From contig WTCE01000023.1 in the NCBI GenBank assembly GCA_013138735.1, forward strand, positions 1-64,000: a DNA stretch of 64,000 nt, read 5' to 3'. The stretch's first letter is position 1. Each line of letters opens with the position of its first letter. Position numbers and translations under genes: made by a program. The DNA is from Crocinitomix sp. GTDB taxonomy: Bacteria > Bacteroidota > Bacteroidia > Flavobacteriales_D > Crocinitomicaceae. The notes below the pieces were generated by a model. The model saw only the letters and a program-made list of their open reading frames with translations, had not been told where the DNA came from and did not search any database. Positions 26,228 to 35,446 of the stretch are shown in pieces.

Positions 26228-29200
26228 CTAATTATACTCAGCATCATCCGCAACGCGCACCCATTTCCCTTTTGTTCTTGCATAAATAGAATGATCATAC
26301 ATGGCTTCAACAGAAATACCAGGCAAATAGAATTTTCCTAAATAACTTGAATTCAGCTGCACTCTAAAGGTCTTCTTCTTATTTGCATTCAAATTAAAAT
26401 AGGTGAACACACGATCATCTCTCAAATCTTGATAAGTGAAATAATCAGATGTATTGCTATTGTATTGATCCATTCTTGAATTGTGAATTTCCCAACCAGA
26501 TGGAACAATATGAACTAAAGCCAACTCTTTTAACGGTCCTCGCGTTCCAGGATTAGTAACAGTTATTTCCGCCACAAAGTCTTTTCCCTGTGGTAATTTA
26601 TCCACCTGAATTTTATTGTTCTTCATGTCAAAATAATCAACCTTAATGCTGATGTTCTTCGCCATTGCTTCTTCATCTCCACCTAAAGGAATTCCTTTGG
26701 TGATTAAACGAACATAGAGAATTCCATTTCCAGCATTTTTCAGCTCAATCTGTTTCCCTTTTCCACCCAAATCAAAACTTACCATGGTCATGTCTGAATT
26801 TCGAGAACCTGCTTCCCCATTAATTTTATAAGAAAACTTCATCTTATCTTCTGCTTTGTTTTCTCCAACAAATTTACTGACAGCTAATAAACAATAGGCC
26901 GTTGTTTGCGTGCTCATCCAACTATCATTGTTTAAACGATTCGCAATTGTTTTAGCCAGCTCTGCCCCATCCACTTTTTGATCCAACAAGACCAGCGTTT
27001 CTAGAATCATTGCTTCATCTCTACTATTTGAACCATACGTATAAGAAAGCTCCCGGTATTCAGGCACGTTTTGATTTACACCTTTTATTAAACCTAAAGC
27101 CGCTTCTTTTTGACCAGCCAATTTATAAGCTGCAGCCAAACGCCATTTTGCAGGTACAGATAAATCGGTACGTTCGCGCAAGCGATTCATTAAGCCAAGT
27201 TCTGCTTTACCAGCTAATGCCAATGTAAAGAGACGGTAAGCCTGCGTTAAATCATCATAACGTGCACGGTCTGTAGTATTATTGGTTTTACTCCAATTAC
27301 GCGCTTGTCTTTTTTGAAATTTAATCCATTTCGATTTTAGAGCAGAAGGAACAGAGAATCCTTTCTTTTCGGCCTCCAATAAAAAGTGACCCGCGTAATT
27401 CGTTCCCCATTCATTGTCATAACTATCTCCGGGCCAATAAGAAAATCCTCCATTGGCAGTTTGGAATAGTTTAATGCGTTCGATTCCAGCATTTACATTG
27501 GCTTGAATGCCTGCTTTTTTCTGCGGATCAAGTTCAACCAATTCAGCTAAATAGAGTTGCGGAAATACGGATGATGTTGTTTGCTCAATGCATCCATGCG
27601 GATATCCAATTAAATAATCCAATCGACGACCTAAATCTAAAGGCGGGAAGTTTGATACTTCTAAATAGGCTTGATTGGTTCCTGAAATTCCGAAATAATC
27701 AACTGAGCTTGTAAATGACTCACCAGCATTCAATACTTTTTCAACCGTTTTGGTTTGTTCAGTATTTGGTGTTCTCACGTCAATTTCAAAGTCATAGGTA
27801 GCTTTTTGACTGCCACTAGTAGCAATGATGCTCACCTTACCAAGCCCCGTTTTCTCAGCTACTTTTAAATTAAAGTTGACAATTTTATCGCCAATTTTGT
27901 TGAATGTTATGGCTTTGGTCTTTTTACCATCAATCGTGAACATATTATTGGTTTTAATTGTCACAGAAACATTTTTAATTTGTTTCTCCATGGCAAAAAC
28001 ATTCACCGGTAATGTCACCAATTCACTTGGGCCAACTACCCGCGGCAATGTTCCTAATACCATTAATGGATTGCGAACCGCAACTGTTTTTTCTGCATGG
28101 CCATAGGCGTTATTTTCACCTGCGACTACCATTACACGAACAGAGCCTACATAGTTTGGAATATCAATGGTGTGCGTATTTACTGTTCCATCATATTCGA
28201 ATGGTCCTATAAAACGAACCATAGGTTCAAAACGATTGGCTTTTGCAGCTTTTTTTCCATCTCCTTCTCCATCTCCACCAATCGCTAATAGTTTATCTAA
28301 TTCTTCGCCATAGTTACCCATCACATAGTCATACATGTCCCATGTTTTAACACCTAAGGCTTCGCGCGCATTAAAATGGCTCCATGGATTTGGCGTTTTG
28401 AAGTTTGTCAGATCTAATAAACCTTCATCTACAATAGCCAAAGTATAGGTCATTGGCTTTTTGCTTTTTTCACTAATTTTAATAGTGGTTTTTGTTTCTG
28501 GTCGTAAGACATCTGCCATTTGAATGACAGGGTTCAAATGACTTGCAGGATCTTCCACATAAATTGGAATCACACCATACATTCTAATTGGTAAATCATT
28601 ACTTACCGACTGATGCGGTTGAATTAGCGTCACATGAACAAACACATTTGGATCCATTTCATCCGTTGCTTCAAACGTTACTTCAGTTTCGCCTTTCTTT
28701 GTATCTACCCAAAATTTATTAATGATTTTAGTCCCACTTTCTAAACTAACTAAAGCTTTGCCTTTATCAGGTGTTGGAATTGATAGTTTTACCGTCTCAC
28801 CCACCGTGTAATTTTCTTTATCAGCAGAAAAGCTCAACATGGTCGCATTTTCTGAATCTTTACGGTTGGCTCTTGCATAATATGGCCAATCCACAAATAC
28901 AATTTGTCCTGCAACATGTCCTGATTTTTCATCCTCAACTAAAATGAGGTATCTCCCCCATTCTGGTTGATCAATTCTAAAATCAAACTGACCTTTACCA
29001 CCATTTGTTGTCACTTTTTTTCGTTCAATTGGTACTGTTCCTGTTCTAGCAATATAGCTCGCCAAATCATTGTCGTAACTATCCCACCACCATCTCCACT
29101 CTAACTTGTAAACTTGCACGTTCACTTGACCGTTAATCAATTTTCCTTGCTCATTAACAGTTACTAAATCTATTTCATGATTTTTACCCGTCTCCAAAGC

Positions 29201-31777
29201 ACCACCGTATAAATCTCCTTCAGGAACACGCAATCCAGCATATTCTGTATAAGGCGAATAAACAACAGAAGTACGATCAATACTGAAATCTCCTCCTTTT
29301 TCAAATACTTTTGTAGTGAAATACGCTTTTAGCATCCCAGGTGCCGAAGTCGTCAATGAAATTCCGTGATCAAATGACACTTTTCCTTCATCATCTAACT
29401 TACCTTCAAAAATGGTTTTATCCTCTGCCGAAAATTCTTTTAAAGGATCATCAAAGACAAAGCCGTTGAACTTTTTAAAGGCAGTTTGAGTCGCCACTAA
29501 ATGCACATCAACTTTTGTTTTTAAATCGCCTGCAATTGCCCCATGTAACCATTTAGATTCTAGTTTAACTTTTCTACTTGCCGATTGATTTAACATTTCT
29601 CCGTCAAACGAAAGTTCTATCTTTAAACGGTTTGGTTTAACAGATTCTATTTTAATCGTTTTATAAAATTTGCGATTCCCTACACTCACTCTAGCACTAT
29701 AATTCCCCGTTTCATCTTCCTGATTGGTAGCGGTTCTAAAATCATACAATCCGTTTAAGGAACGCGTTGACATTTGCTCATCCACTACAATTCCTTGTGG
29801 ATTAATAAATTCAAATTTCACGGGATGTGAAGAAGGTAAAAGGTCGGCTTTATCTTCGATCATAAACGAGATATACAAACTATCTCCTGGACGCCAAACG
29901 CCACGTTCTGTATAAATAAATCCTTTAATTCCATGTTGTACGGTTTCACCAGAAACATCAAATTTACTAAGCGATAAACTTTCGCCATCTTTTAACTTTA
30001 AATAGCCTCTTTGGTCATCTTTCTCAGCGACTAATAAAAAGGGCTTACGATCTAAATGCGCAATCGCCATTCCTTCTCCATCTGTATCAACCTCTCCTAA
30101 AAATTGTTGTTGATAATCGTAAAACTTCACCGTAGCGCCCGAAATGGGTTCAGTTGTGTTCAAATCTGTTAAAACCACATGCATGTTTTTATCAGATCCG
30201 GCTTTTGCTATAATCCCAATGTCGGATATTAAAATGTTTCTGGCAATTGATTTATTGCGGTAATAATAGTCTTTACATGGATTATTGCGATCACTATAAT
30301 CATAGTCATAATCGTAGCCATAATCGTCATAATAGTCGTAGTAGTAATAATTGTCGCCCCAATCATTCTCATTCCAAGGTTCATTGGTGGATGTAAAGTT
30401 GAATGTAGTTAGGTTTTCATCTCCTTTTTCGGAATCGCCACATTCATATAATGAATATTCTTTTTTAGCAGATAATTCTACACGATAAATGGATCCTAAA
30501 TCCATGTTGACATATTTAGAAAGATCAATAGAAAAATTATTCCAATTGTGTAAATCCAAATCACCATCAGGGTTTAGCTCTATGCGTTCTTCATGCACTT
30601 CTCTTGACACACGTCTCAATTGATAGGTTCCATCAATATCATTGACCTGCAAGAACTGCATCATATTGTCCTCATAAATTTTTGTAATAGTCACATCCAC
30701 CGCAGTCAAATTAATGGCTGTGAAAGGAAAATGCGCATCAGAAGTTTTTGGAACAATATTTCCATCTCCAATCAACTCAAAATCTGGTGAAATATCTTCA
30801 AAATAGACCCGGTAATCCTCTGAACTATCCAACTTGTTTCCATTTGCGTTTTTAACACCTTTATTAATACGCAAGCGATCAGATCCTGTAATTCTTTCGG
30901 TTGGATAAACCATTACGACTTGACCATCTGCGACCAAATTCACATCATTATCATCTAAATAGATCAAACCCTCTAAAAATTGGGCAGAACTTAAGGGCTC
31001 TGAAAAATGTATCTTAATATATTGTTGCGGTGCTTGATTCACTTCAAAATCTAATACTACAAACTCGCTAATTGATGGAATCTTGATGGATTTATCGCCA
31101 GTTTCATCAATATCAACAACATTTCCATCCCAAACTAGCTTTAGTTTAGTTCGGTCTTCTCTTCTGATAATATTCTCAACAACAAATCGGTACGTATTAT
31201 CATTTTCGCGATACGTTTTTACAACCAAATCCACACCATCTTGCGTAGCATGCACAATATCGCCCACTTTAGAAGAATCTACGGCTCCTGAAAAATAGAT
31301 GTTTCCAATTAATTTTTGCTTCGTAAAGTCTGACTTGCTGTAAGATTGAAAGCGCTCAATTTCCACCTTCATACTTCGCTCCAAGGTTCTAAAATTGAAT
31401 TGGAAAATTTCTAAATCATCCTCCACTTCCAAAATATCACTTAAATCAAGTTCTGCTTTATATCGAGTTCCTGCAACTAAAGGCTCATCTGGTACAAATT
31501 CAATTGTGCGTTCATCAATCCAATTGGCCGTGCCTTTTGCGCTTGGTTGCAATGTAAATGCGTCTGAATGATCTTCCTCGCGCACGTCTTCTGCAATATT
31601 TTGATTGAATTGCACCTTAACCGTAGCGTCCGTATTTACAGTACCACCGGTAAAAGCGGTAATATATTCTGCAAACTCAGGATTGATTTGTACTTGCTCG
31701 CCTTGTTCGGTTTCTTTTGATCCTGAACAAGCAACAAGCGTGGCTAATATAACTGTAAAAATTGCGATTTTTTTCAT
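26228..31777 (-). CDS. Alpha-2-macroglobulin family lipoprotein
   Basis: An 1849-residue envelope protein with a lipoprotein signal (MKKIAIFTVILATLVAC; lipobox LVAC, Cys17). The order is: N-terminal Ig-like and MG domains (about 40-470), a Tyr/Asp-rich insert at 472-494, MG/MG2 domains (about 510-1000), the bait and A2M region (about 1190-1290, with YALGVKTWDMYDYV-like sequence), and the thioester domain with GCIEQTTS (Cys1396), followed by a helical toroid of repeats. Cys-x-Glu-Gln is the thioester motif that traps proteases covalently, so the protein probably protects the cell envelope. Bacterial members are often next to a pbpC-type transglycosylase gene; none is present here. Length fits the long bacterial type. 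Confidence 0.92.
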   Translation of the reverse strand: MKKIAIFTVILATLVACSGSKETEQGEQVQINPEFAEYITAFTGGTVNTDATVKVQFNQNIAEDVREEDHSDAFTLQPSAKGTANWIDERTIEFVPDEPLVAGTRYKAELDLSDILEVEDDLEIFQFNFRTLERSMKVEIERFQSYSKSDFTKQKLIGNIYFSGAVDSSKVGDIVHATQDGVDLVVKTYRENDNTYRFVVENIIRREDRTKLKLVWDGNVVDIDETGDKSIKIPSISEFVVLDFEVNQAPQQYIKIHFSEPLSSAQFLEGLIYLDDNDVNLVADGQVVMVYPTERITGSDRLRINKGVKNANGNKLDSSEDYRVYFEDISPDFELIGDGNIVPKTSDAHFPFTAINLTAVDVTITKIYEDNMMQFLQVNDIDGTYQLRRVSREVHEERIELNPDGDLDLHNWNNFSIDLSKYVNMDLGSIYRVELSAKKEYSLYECGDSEKGDENLTTFNFTSTNEPWNENDWGDNYYYYDYYDDYGYDYDYDYSDRNNPCKDYYYRNKSIARNILISDIGIIAKAGSDKNMHVVLTDLNTTEPISGATVKFYDYQQQFLGEVDTDGEGMAIAHLDRKPFLLVAEKDDQRGYLKLKDGESLSLSKFDVSGETVQHGIKGFIYTERGVWRPGDSLYISFMIEDKADLLPSSHPVKFEFINPQGIVVDEQMSTRSLNGLYDFRTATNQEDETGNYSARVSVGNRKFYKTIKIESVKPNRLKIELSFDGEMLNQSASRKVKLESKWLHGAIAGDLKTKVDVHLVATQTAFKKFNGFVFDDPLKEFSAEDKTIFEGKLDDEGKVSFDHGISLTTSAPGMLKAYFTTKVFEKGGDFSIDRTSVVYSPYTEYAGLRVPEGDLYGGALETGKNHEIDLVTVNEQGKLINGQVNVQVYKLEWRWWWDSYDNDLASYIARTGTVPIERKKVTTNGGKGQFDFRIDQPEWGRYLILVEDEKSGHVAGQIVFVDWPYYARANRKDSENATMLSFSADKENYTVGETVKLSIPTPDKGKALVSLESGTKIINKFWVDTKKGETEVTFEATDEMDPNVFVHVTLIQPHQSVSNDLPIRMYGVIPIYVEDPASHLNPVIQMADVLRPETKTTIKISEKSKKPMTYTLAIVDEGLLDLTNFKTPNPWSHFNAREALGVKTWDMYDYVMGNYGEELDKLLAIGGDGEGDGKKAAKANRFEPMVRFIGPFEYDGTVNTHTIDIPNYVGSVRVMVVAGENNAYGHAEKTVAVRNPLMVLGTLPRVVGPSELVTLPVNVFAMEKQIKNVSVTIKTNNMFTIDGKKTKAITFNKIGDKIVNFNLKVAEKTGLGKVSIIATSGSQKATYDFEIDVRTPNTEQTKTVEKVLNAGESFTSSVDYFGISGTNQAYLEVSNFPPLDLGRRLDYLIGYPHGCIEQTTSSVFPQLYLAELVELDPQKKAGIQANVNAGIERIKLFQTANGGFSYWPGDSYDNEWGTNYAGHFLLEAEKKGFSVPSALKSKWIKFQKRQARNWSKTNNTTDRARYDDLTQAYRLFTLALAGKAELGLMNRLRERTDLSVPAKWRLAAAYKLAGQKEAALGLIKGVNQNVPEYRELSYTYGSNSRDEAMILETLVLLDQKVDGAELAKTIANRLNNDSWMSTQTTAYCLLAVSKFVGENKAEDKMKFSYKINGEAGSRNSDMTMVSFDLGGKGKQIELKNAGNGILYVRLITKGIPLGGDEEAMAKNISIKVDYFDMKNNKIQVDKLPQGKDFVAEITVTNPGTRGPLKELALVHIVPSGWEIHNSRMDQYNSNTSDYFTYQDLRDDRVFTYFNLNANKKKTFRVQLNSSYLGKFYLPGISVEAMYDHSIYARTKGKWVRVADDAEYN
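30301..30360 (-). repeat. Tyr/Asp low-complexity segment in the A2M gene
   Basis: Short imperfect repeats of the type CATAATCGTAG on the plus strand encode a run of alternating Tyr and Asp at residues about 472-494 of the A2M protein. Such tracts expand by slippage and are not part of the family fold. Confidence 0.75.
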
Positions 31778-31926
31778 ACGGCGAATGGTTAAATATGTAC
31801 AAAAACATTGTGGCGATTTTATTCAAAAAAAGCCACAGGTTATTGTCTCTAACGAAGATAATTCTAATTCTACATTATTGCAATGATTTCAATAGAAGTT
31901 CGCTAACAAGTTATTATCTGTTTTAG

Positions 31927-32128
31927 AAAGTCGATTATTTGATGGGGCAAAAAGTTTGGCTCTTAAAAAACAGAGAAATATGACAGCTTGGTTCAAAAAT
32001 GGGAGATTACTGAGAATGATATTACCTATGAAATTGATTTTTCAGGGATAGCGGCGGGCAATTACTTGATCCAAATTTTTAATCTGTTGGGAGAATCCTT
32101 GGTTGCAGAGCAATTTGTTAAGGTTTGA
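31927..32128 (+). pseudogene. Remnant of a type A T9SS C-terminal sorting domain
   Basis: Translation after a stop at 31924-31926 gives VDYLMGQKVW, then after a change of frame it continues EITENDITYEIDFSGIAAG and NYLIQIFNLLGESLVAEQ, ending FVKV at TGA 32126-32128. The pattern of a G-(Q/R)-x-(V/L) strand, then (I)D(F/V)S-x-(I/L)-x-x-G-x-Y-(L/F)-(I/V)-x-(I/V), then a basic C-terminal end is that of T9SS type A sorting domains. The upstream cargo portion is gone and at least one frameshift and one stop are present, so this is the tail of a lost gene. Confidence 0.65.
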
Positions 32129-32149
32129 GAGGGTTGAGCTATAAACTTA

Positions 32150-32330
32150 ACTCCACACTTCAACTTTTTTCCTTTTGTCATTGCTACAAAAGAAAGAAAA
32201 AATCTAGTTGCCGACGGCTAAATCTGCAGGCTCGAATTTTTTGGTGGCTTTGCACTCCTGAAACCATGAAAAGGTCGGCGATCTCCCTGCTTTGCGACGG
32301 GAGCTTCCTCTCTTTTTAGCACGGTCCAGT
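32150..32330. repeat. Candidate dispersed intergenic repeat
   Basis: A block of mixed composition that is more GC-rich than its flanks, running from a poly-T/poly-A inverted part (CTTTTGTCATTGCTACAAAAG) to a CTCCC...GGGAG hairpin followed by a T-rich run at about 32284-32322. Its structure suggests a mobile or dispersed element or a small RNA with a terminator. Only one copy lies in the window. Confidence 0.35.
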
Positions 32331-32589
32331 TCGCTGCTATTCACCAAAAAAAAATAGCTCAGAAACATTTGTTCTCATTTGAAAAAATCTCAGGAGTAAA
32401 AATTCACTGATAGTACCGTTTATGGCATCTTAATGAAATCAAGTCACGACGAACGCCGAAAACCACATAAACTTTCTAAATACTCCACGCAAAAAATTAG
32501 CACCATGAATTTGTTTTACTCTAAGTTTAAAAGTAGCAATGCTTCCTTTTTTTTGATACAAAAAAACCTAGTAAATGTCGAGAATCGAC

Positions 32590-32952
32590 TTAACCTTGAT
32601 ACGTTTCAATTCCATCCTCTGTAATCACATAAGTTTTACGTTTACCTGCCTCACGAGAAAAGATGACGTCAAAACTAATGTTATGACCAACGTCCATATT
32701 TAGCTGTGCGAAATTTTTGTGATTGGGTGCTTTCAAATCTGTTTGACAATGCGGACAAAGGAAATCAACAATTTCGCGTAAAGTAAAATTGGTTTCAGGA
32801 ATATGGCGAAAGGTATAATTACCAAATGCAACCGACATGAAGATTCGACCTTCAGTTCCTGAATCTCGCTTTGTAACAAGCTCGATTTCTTCGCTATCAT
32901 TGAGTAAATGTTTACAAAATGGGCATGAGAAACTGAAGTTTTTTAAATCCAT
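32590..32952 (-). CDS. Small two-CxxC zinc-ribbon-like protein
   Basis: A 120-residue soluble protein with two Cys pairs: CPFCKHLL near residue 10 and CPHCQTDLK near residue 70. These could bind a zinc ion, as in zinc ribbons. The rest is beta-rich, with a C-terminal GKRKTYVITEDGIETYQG. No named family was recognised, so a nucleic-acid or protein-binding role is only a guess. It stands alone with a TAnnTTTG promoter element 27 bases upstream. Confidence 0.75.
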   Translation of the reverse strand: MDLKNFSFSCPFCKHLLNDSEEIELVTKRDSGTEGRIFMSVAFGNYTFRHIPETNFTLREIVDFLCPHCQTDLKAPNHKNFAQLNMDVGHNISFDVIFSREAGKRKTYVITEDGIETYQG

Positions 32953-32979
32953 AGAATAGGCTTTTTTTATAATTTATGA

Positions 32980-32987
32980 CAAAATTA
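32980..32987 (-). promoter_or_regulatory. -7 element before the zinc-ribbon gene
   Basis: The minus strand reads TAATTTTG, a TAnnTTTG match 27 bases before the ATG at 32952. Confidence 0.5.
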
Positions 32988-33017
32988 ACAGGATAGCAAA
33001 TTTTCGATAAAAAAAAA

Positions 33018-33178
33018 TAGTGTTAGGTGTTAAGTCTTAGGTGTTAAGTTCCGTTTTGGGCGCAATTAATACTTGAATGCCGCAGCCACATTCCTAGAGA
33101 GTTTCGGGAACTTATCAAGAGGTAGGTACTAATGACTCACGACAAATGACTAATTACTATTCACTATTTGCCTATTGC
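33018..33178. repeat. Degenerate intergenic TTAGGTGTTAAG/ACTAATGACT repeats
   Basis: The spacer between two minus-strand genes contains GTGTTAGGTGTTAAGTCTTAGG, then GTACTAATGACTCACGAC and CTATTTGCCTATTGCC. The same themes recur in spacers at about 18465-18490, 23375-23425 and 35290-35440. Confidence 0.6.
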
Positions 33179-34120
33179 CTAAACAACAATCTCACTTTCC
33201 CGCACATCACTCATATATTTACCACCGGGATAGGTGTCATTATAATCAAAATTTAACCAGAAGAAGCCTTTACTGTCTTGGTAATAGAAAATAGACTTGC
33301 CTTTAGATTCTTCTTGGAAATAAACGTTTTTAATTAAATAAACCACGGTTTCTAAATCCTGTGCGTCACCAAATTTAACTTCTGGATACATGTGCCCTAC
33401 TTGCCTGTCTTCCATTTGAACTACTGTGCGCACCAATTTAACCTCACCACCGATAGATTTAATGGCAGCAGCCATCATAATTGAATAATCATCACAATCA
33501 CCCTTAAACTTTTCATCAGCTTCCAATTGTCCAATCGTCTCTACCGCGCTTGAATAGTAATCTTCATCTACAGGATCGTAGACATAATTCCATGCTGATC
33601 TTACCTCCTTAAAAACACTGAAAAACTGCACCCATTTCCTGTTACTGGAAAGGTGCGCATTTTCTTGAAAGTGTTTAACAGCGGTATTTGCTGCATAATT
33701 CCGAACGATTGGATCTTTATAGTTAATTGCTTCACGCAGTTCTTTTTCCTTTTTGAAGTGTGTTTCATGCGATTCAAACTTTTGTCGCAATGAGTTTTCA
33801 GAAAGATCATATAAAAACTCTGAATAATCATGATATAAATTATCCATGGTATAGAATCCTGAAAAATTGGTAATGGTTAGCACTATTAAACCTCCTATTA
33901 GTGCAACATAAACCACTATTCTCATTTTTTTCAACAAATAATAAGTCGCAAAAAAAATGACTAAAAAAAGGATGATGTGATCAATGCGAATATTTGCAAT
34001 TTCCAAAGCGGGGAAATATTTATAAAGCAACATAAAAATGGGCATAGTTAGCACCGCGGATACAATTCCGAGTAAAATAACAGAGCCACCTTTGTTTTTT
34101 GAAACTTTTTCTTCTTCCAC
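33179..34120 (-). CDS. Membrane-anchored transglutaminase-like protein
   Basis: A 313-residue protein starting at GTG 34120. The N-terminal 100 residues hold three or four hydrophobic helices (for example SVILLGIVSAVLTMPIFMLLY and HIILFLVIFFATYYLL). The soluble C-terminal part (about 125-313) resembles the transglutaminase/cysteine-protease core: GDCDDYSIMMAAAIKSIGG gives the Cys, VGHMYPEVKF the His, and FDYNDTYPGG a possible Asp. Proteins of this type often act on peptide bonds or crosslinks in the envelope. A TAnnTTTG element ends 4 bases before the GTG, so the transcript may be leaderless or the true start may lie downstream. Confidence 0.75.
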   Translation of the reverse strand: MEEEKVSKNKGGSVILLGIVSAVLTMPIFMLLYKYFPALEIANIRIDHIILFLVIFFATYYLLKKMRIVVYVALIGGLIVLTITNFSGFYTMDNLYHDYSEFLYDLSENSLRQKFESHETHFKKEKELREAINYKDPIVRNYAANTAVKHFQENAHLSSNRKWVQFFSVFKEVRSAWNYVYDPVDEDYYSSAVETIGQLEADEKFKGDCDDYSIMMAAAIKSIGGEVKLVRTVVQMEDRQVGHMYPEVKFGDAQDLETVVYLIKNVYFQEESKGKSIFYYQDSKGFFWLNFDYNDTYPGGKYMSDVRESEIVV

Positions 34121-34124
34121 GGAT

Positions 34125-34132
34125 CAAAAATA
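34125..34132 (-). promoter_or_regulatory. -7 element abutting the GTG start (possible leaderless mRNA)
   Basis: The minus strand reads TATTTTTG, ending 4 bases before the GTG at 34120. At normal spacing, transcription would begin at about the start codon. Confidence 0.45.
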
Positions 34133-34239
34133 GCGAATCTATGGCAGGACTTAGCAAAAAATAAACGCAATGTATTATTCGGCTAGTAATCCGTTAAATT
34201 CGTCCAATGAAATGGACAATTTGATTGCTCTATTTTGAT

Positions 34240-34247
34240 TATATTTG
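34240..34247 (+). promoter_or_regulatory. Complete Bacteroidota promoter before the hydroxybutyryl-CoA dehydrogenase gene
   Basis: TATATTTG (TAnnTTTG) is preceded by TTTG at 34220-34223 with a 16-base spacer and lies 28 bases before the ATG at 34276. Confidence 0.7.
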
Positions 34248-34275
34248 CCCTTCAATCTAAGAAAAAATCATATTT

Positions 34276-35166
34276 ATGAAGAATATAACAGTTATTGGAG
34301 CAGGTACAATGGGAAATGGTATTGCTCATGTTTTTGCTCAAAACGGATATGCCGTAACACTTGTTGACATTTCGCAAGCGGCAATTGATAAAGCCATTGC
34401 TAAAATTGGTAAAAATTTGGACCGTATGCTAGCCAAAGAAAGAATTTCTGAAGCTGACAAAGCAGCTACTTTAGCCAATATTGGATCAAGTACTGATTTA
34501 AAATCTGGAGTTGCAAATGCTGATTTAGTAGTAGAAGCGGCAACTGAAAATGTTGATCTTAAATTGAAAATTTTCAAAGACATTGACACACACACGAGTG
34601 ATAACTGCATTTTAGCAACCAATACTTCTTCAATTTCAATTACAAAAATTGCTGCGGTTACTTCTAAGCCCGACAAAGTTATTGGCATGCACTTTATGAA
34701 TCCAGTGCCAATTATGAAATTGGTTGAAATCATTAGAGGTTATTCTACTTCAGACGAAGTGACGAATATTATCATGGAGACTTCAAAATCATTAAAGAAG
34801 GTTCCAGTTGAGGTAAATGATTACCCAGGTTTTGTTGCTAATAGAATTTTAATGCCAATGATTAACGAGGCAATTATAACATTAAACGAAGGCGTTGCTG
34901 GAGTTGAAGAAATTGACACTGTCATGAAGCTAGGAATGGCACACCCAATGGGACCATTGCAATTAGCAGATTTCATTGGATTAGATGTTTGTTTGGCAAT
35001 CATGAACGTTTTAAATGAAGGTTTAGGAAACGATAAATATGCACCATGTCCTTTATTGGTGAATATGGTTATGGCTGGCAAATTAGGAATTAAATCAGGC
35101 GAAGGATTTTACAGCTGGGGTCATGGAACGAAGGACTTGATAGTGGCTGAGAATTTTGTTAAATAG
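34276..35166 (+). CDS. 3-hydroxybutyryl-CoA dehydrogenase family protein
   Basis: A 296-residue NAD-binding 3-hydroxyacyl-CoA dehydrogenase. The N-terminal Rossmann motif VIGAGTMGNGIAHVFAQNGY (5-24), the substrate/NAD segment ATNTSSISITKIA, and the catalytic His-Glu region GMHFMNPVPIMKLVEIIRG are all present. The C-terminal helical domain begins near NDYPGFVANRILMPMINEAI. It oxidises (S)-3-hydroxyacyl-CoA in fatty acid or butyrate metabolism in the cytoplasm. It is monocistronic, with a promoter upstream and a strong terminator at 35223-35250. Confidence 0.95.
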   Translation: MKNITVIGAGTMGNGIAHVFAQNGYAVTLVDISQAAIDKAIAKIGKNLDRMLAKERISEADKAATLANIGSSTDLKSGVANADLVVEAATENVDLKLKIFKDIDTHTSDNCILATNTSSISITKIAAVTSKPDKVIGMHFMNPVPIMKLVEIIRGYSTSDEVTNIIMETSKSLKKVPVEVNDYPGFVANRILMPMINEAIITLNEGVAGVEEIDTVMKLGMAHPMGPLQLADFIGLDVCLAIMNVLNEGLGNDKYAPCPLLVNMVMAGKLGIKSGEGFYSWGHGTKDLIVAENFVK

Positions 35167-35222
35167 TAGCTAGTATATTCCCTAGTATTTAATAAACCAG
35201 GAAAACTAAAATAATACAAGAG

Positions 35223-35250
35223 CCGCTTCGTTTAACGAGGCGGTTTTTTT
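35223..35250 (+). terminator. Intrinsic terminator after the dehydrogenase gene
   Basis: A stem CCGCTTCGT/ACGAGGCGG (one G-U pair, TTA-type loop) is followed by seven or more T, 56 bases after the stop at 35166. Confidence 0.9.
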
Positions 35251-35289
35251 ATTGAATCTTGATCTCTAATCCAAGCATCACACTCAAGA

Positions 35290-35440
35290 GCAACTCAATT
35301 CACTAATGACTTATGATTTAGGATTAACGACTTAGGACTATTGACTTATGAAGAAGGACTAATGACCTAGGATTAATGACTTAGGGCTATTGACTTAGGA
35401 CTATTGACTAATGACTCTTGCCTATCTGCCTTTTGCCTAG
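35290..35440. repeat. Degenerate tandem ACTTAGGACTATTG repeats
   Basis: About eight imperfect copies of a unit near 14-16 bases (GACTTAGGACTATT, GACTAATGACTTA and similar) lie between two convergent genes, ending with CTTGCCTATCTGCCTTTTGCC. They have no coding sense. Confidence 0.7.
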
Positions 35441-35446
35441 AAAAAA

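Larger units (their letters stand above)
31778..32589. other. Gene-free region with decayed T9SS domain and probable dispersed repeat
   Basis: About 810 bases without an intact gene. It holds the T9SS sorting-domain remnant (31927-32128), then a repeat-like block at about 32150-32330. Several short frames exist in 32100-32630, but none has a convincing start, composition or family feature. Confidence 0.6.

Noticed and set aside
32125-32319. 64-residue open frame in the gene-free region
   Set aside because: It coincides with the repeat-like block, is Cys/Lys-rich without pattern and has no start signal or family match.
32433-32624. 63-residue plus-strand open frame before the zinc-ribbon gene
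   Set aside because: Low-complexity composition, overlaps the end of the opposite gene, and no signal.
35290-35440. Repeats considered as a CRISPR array
   Set aside because: Units are short and degenerate, there are no uniform spacers and no cas gene is present.
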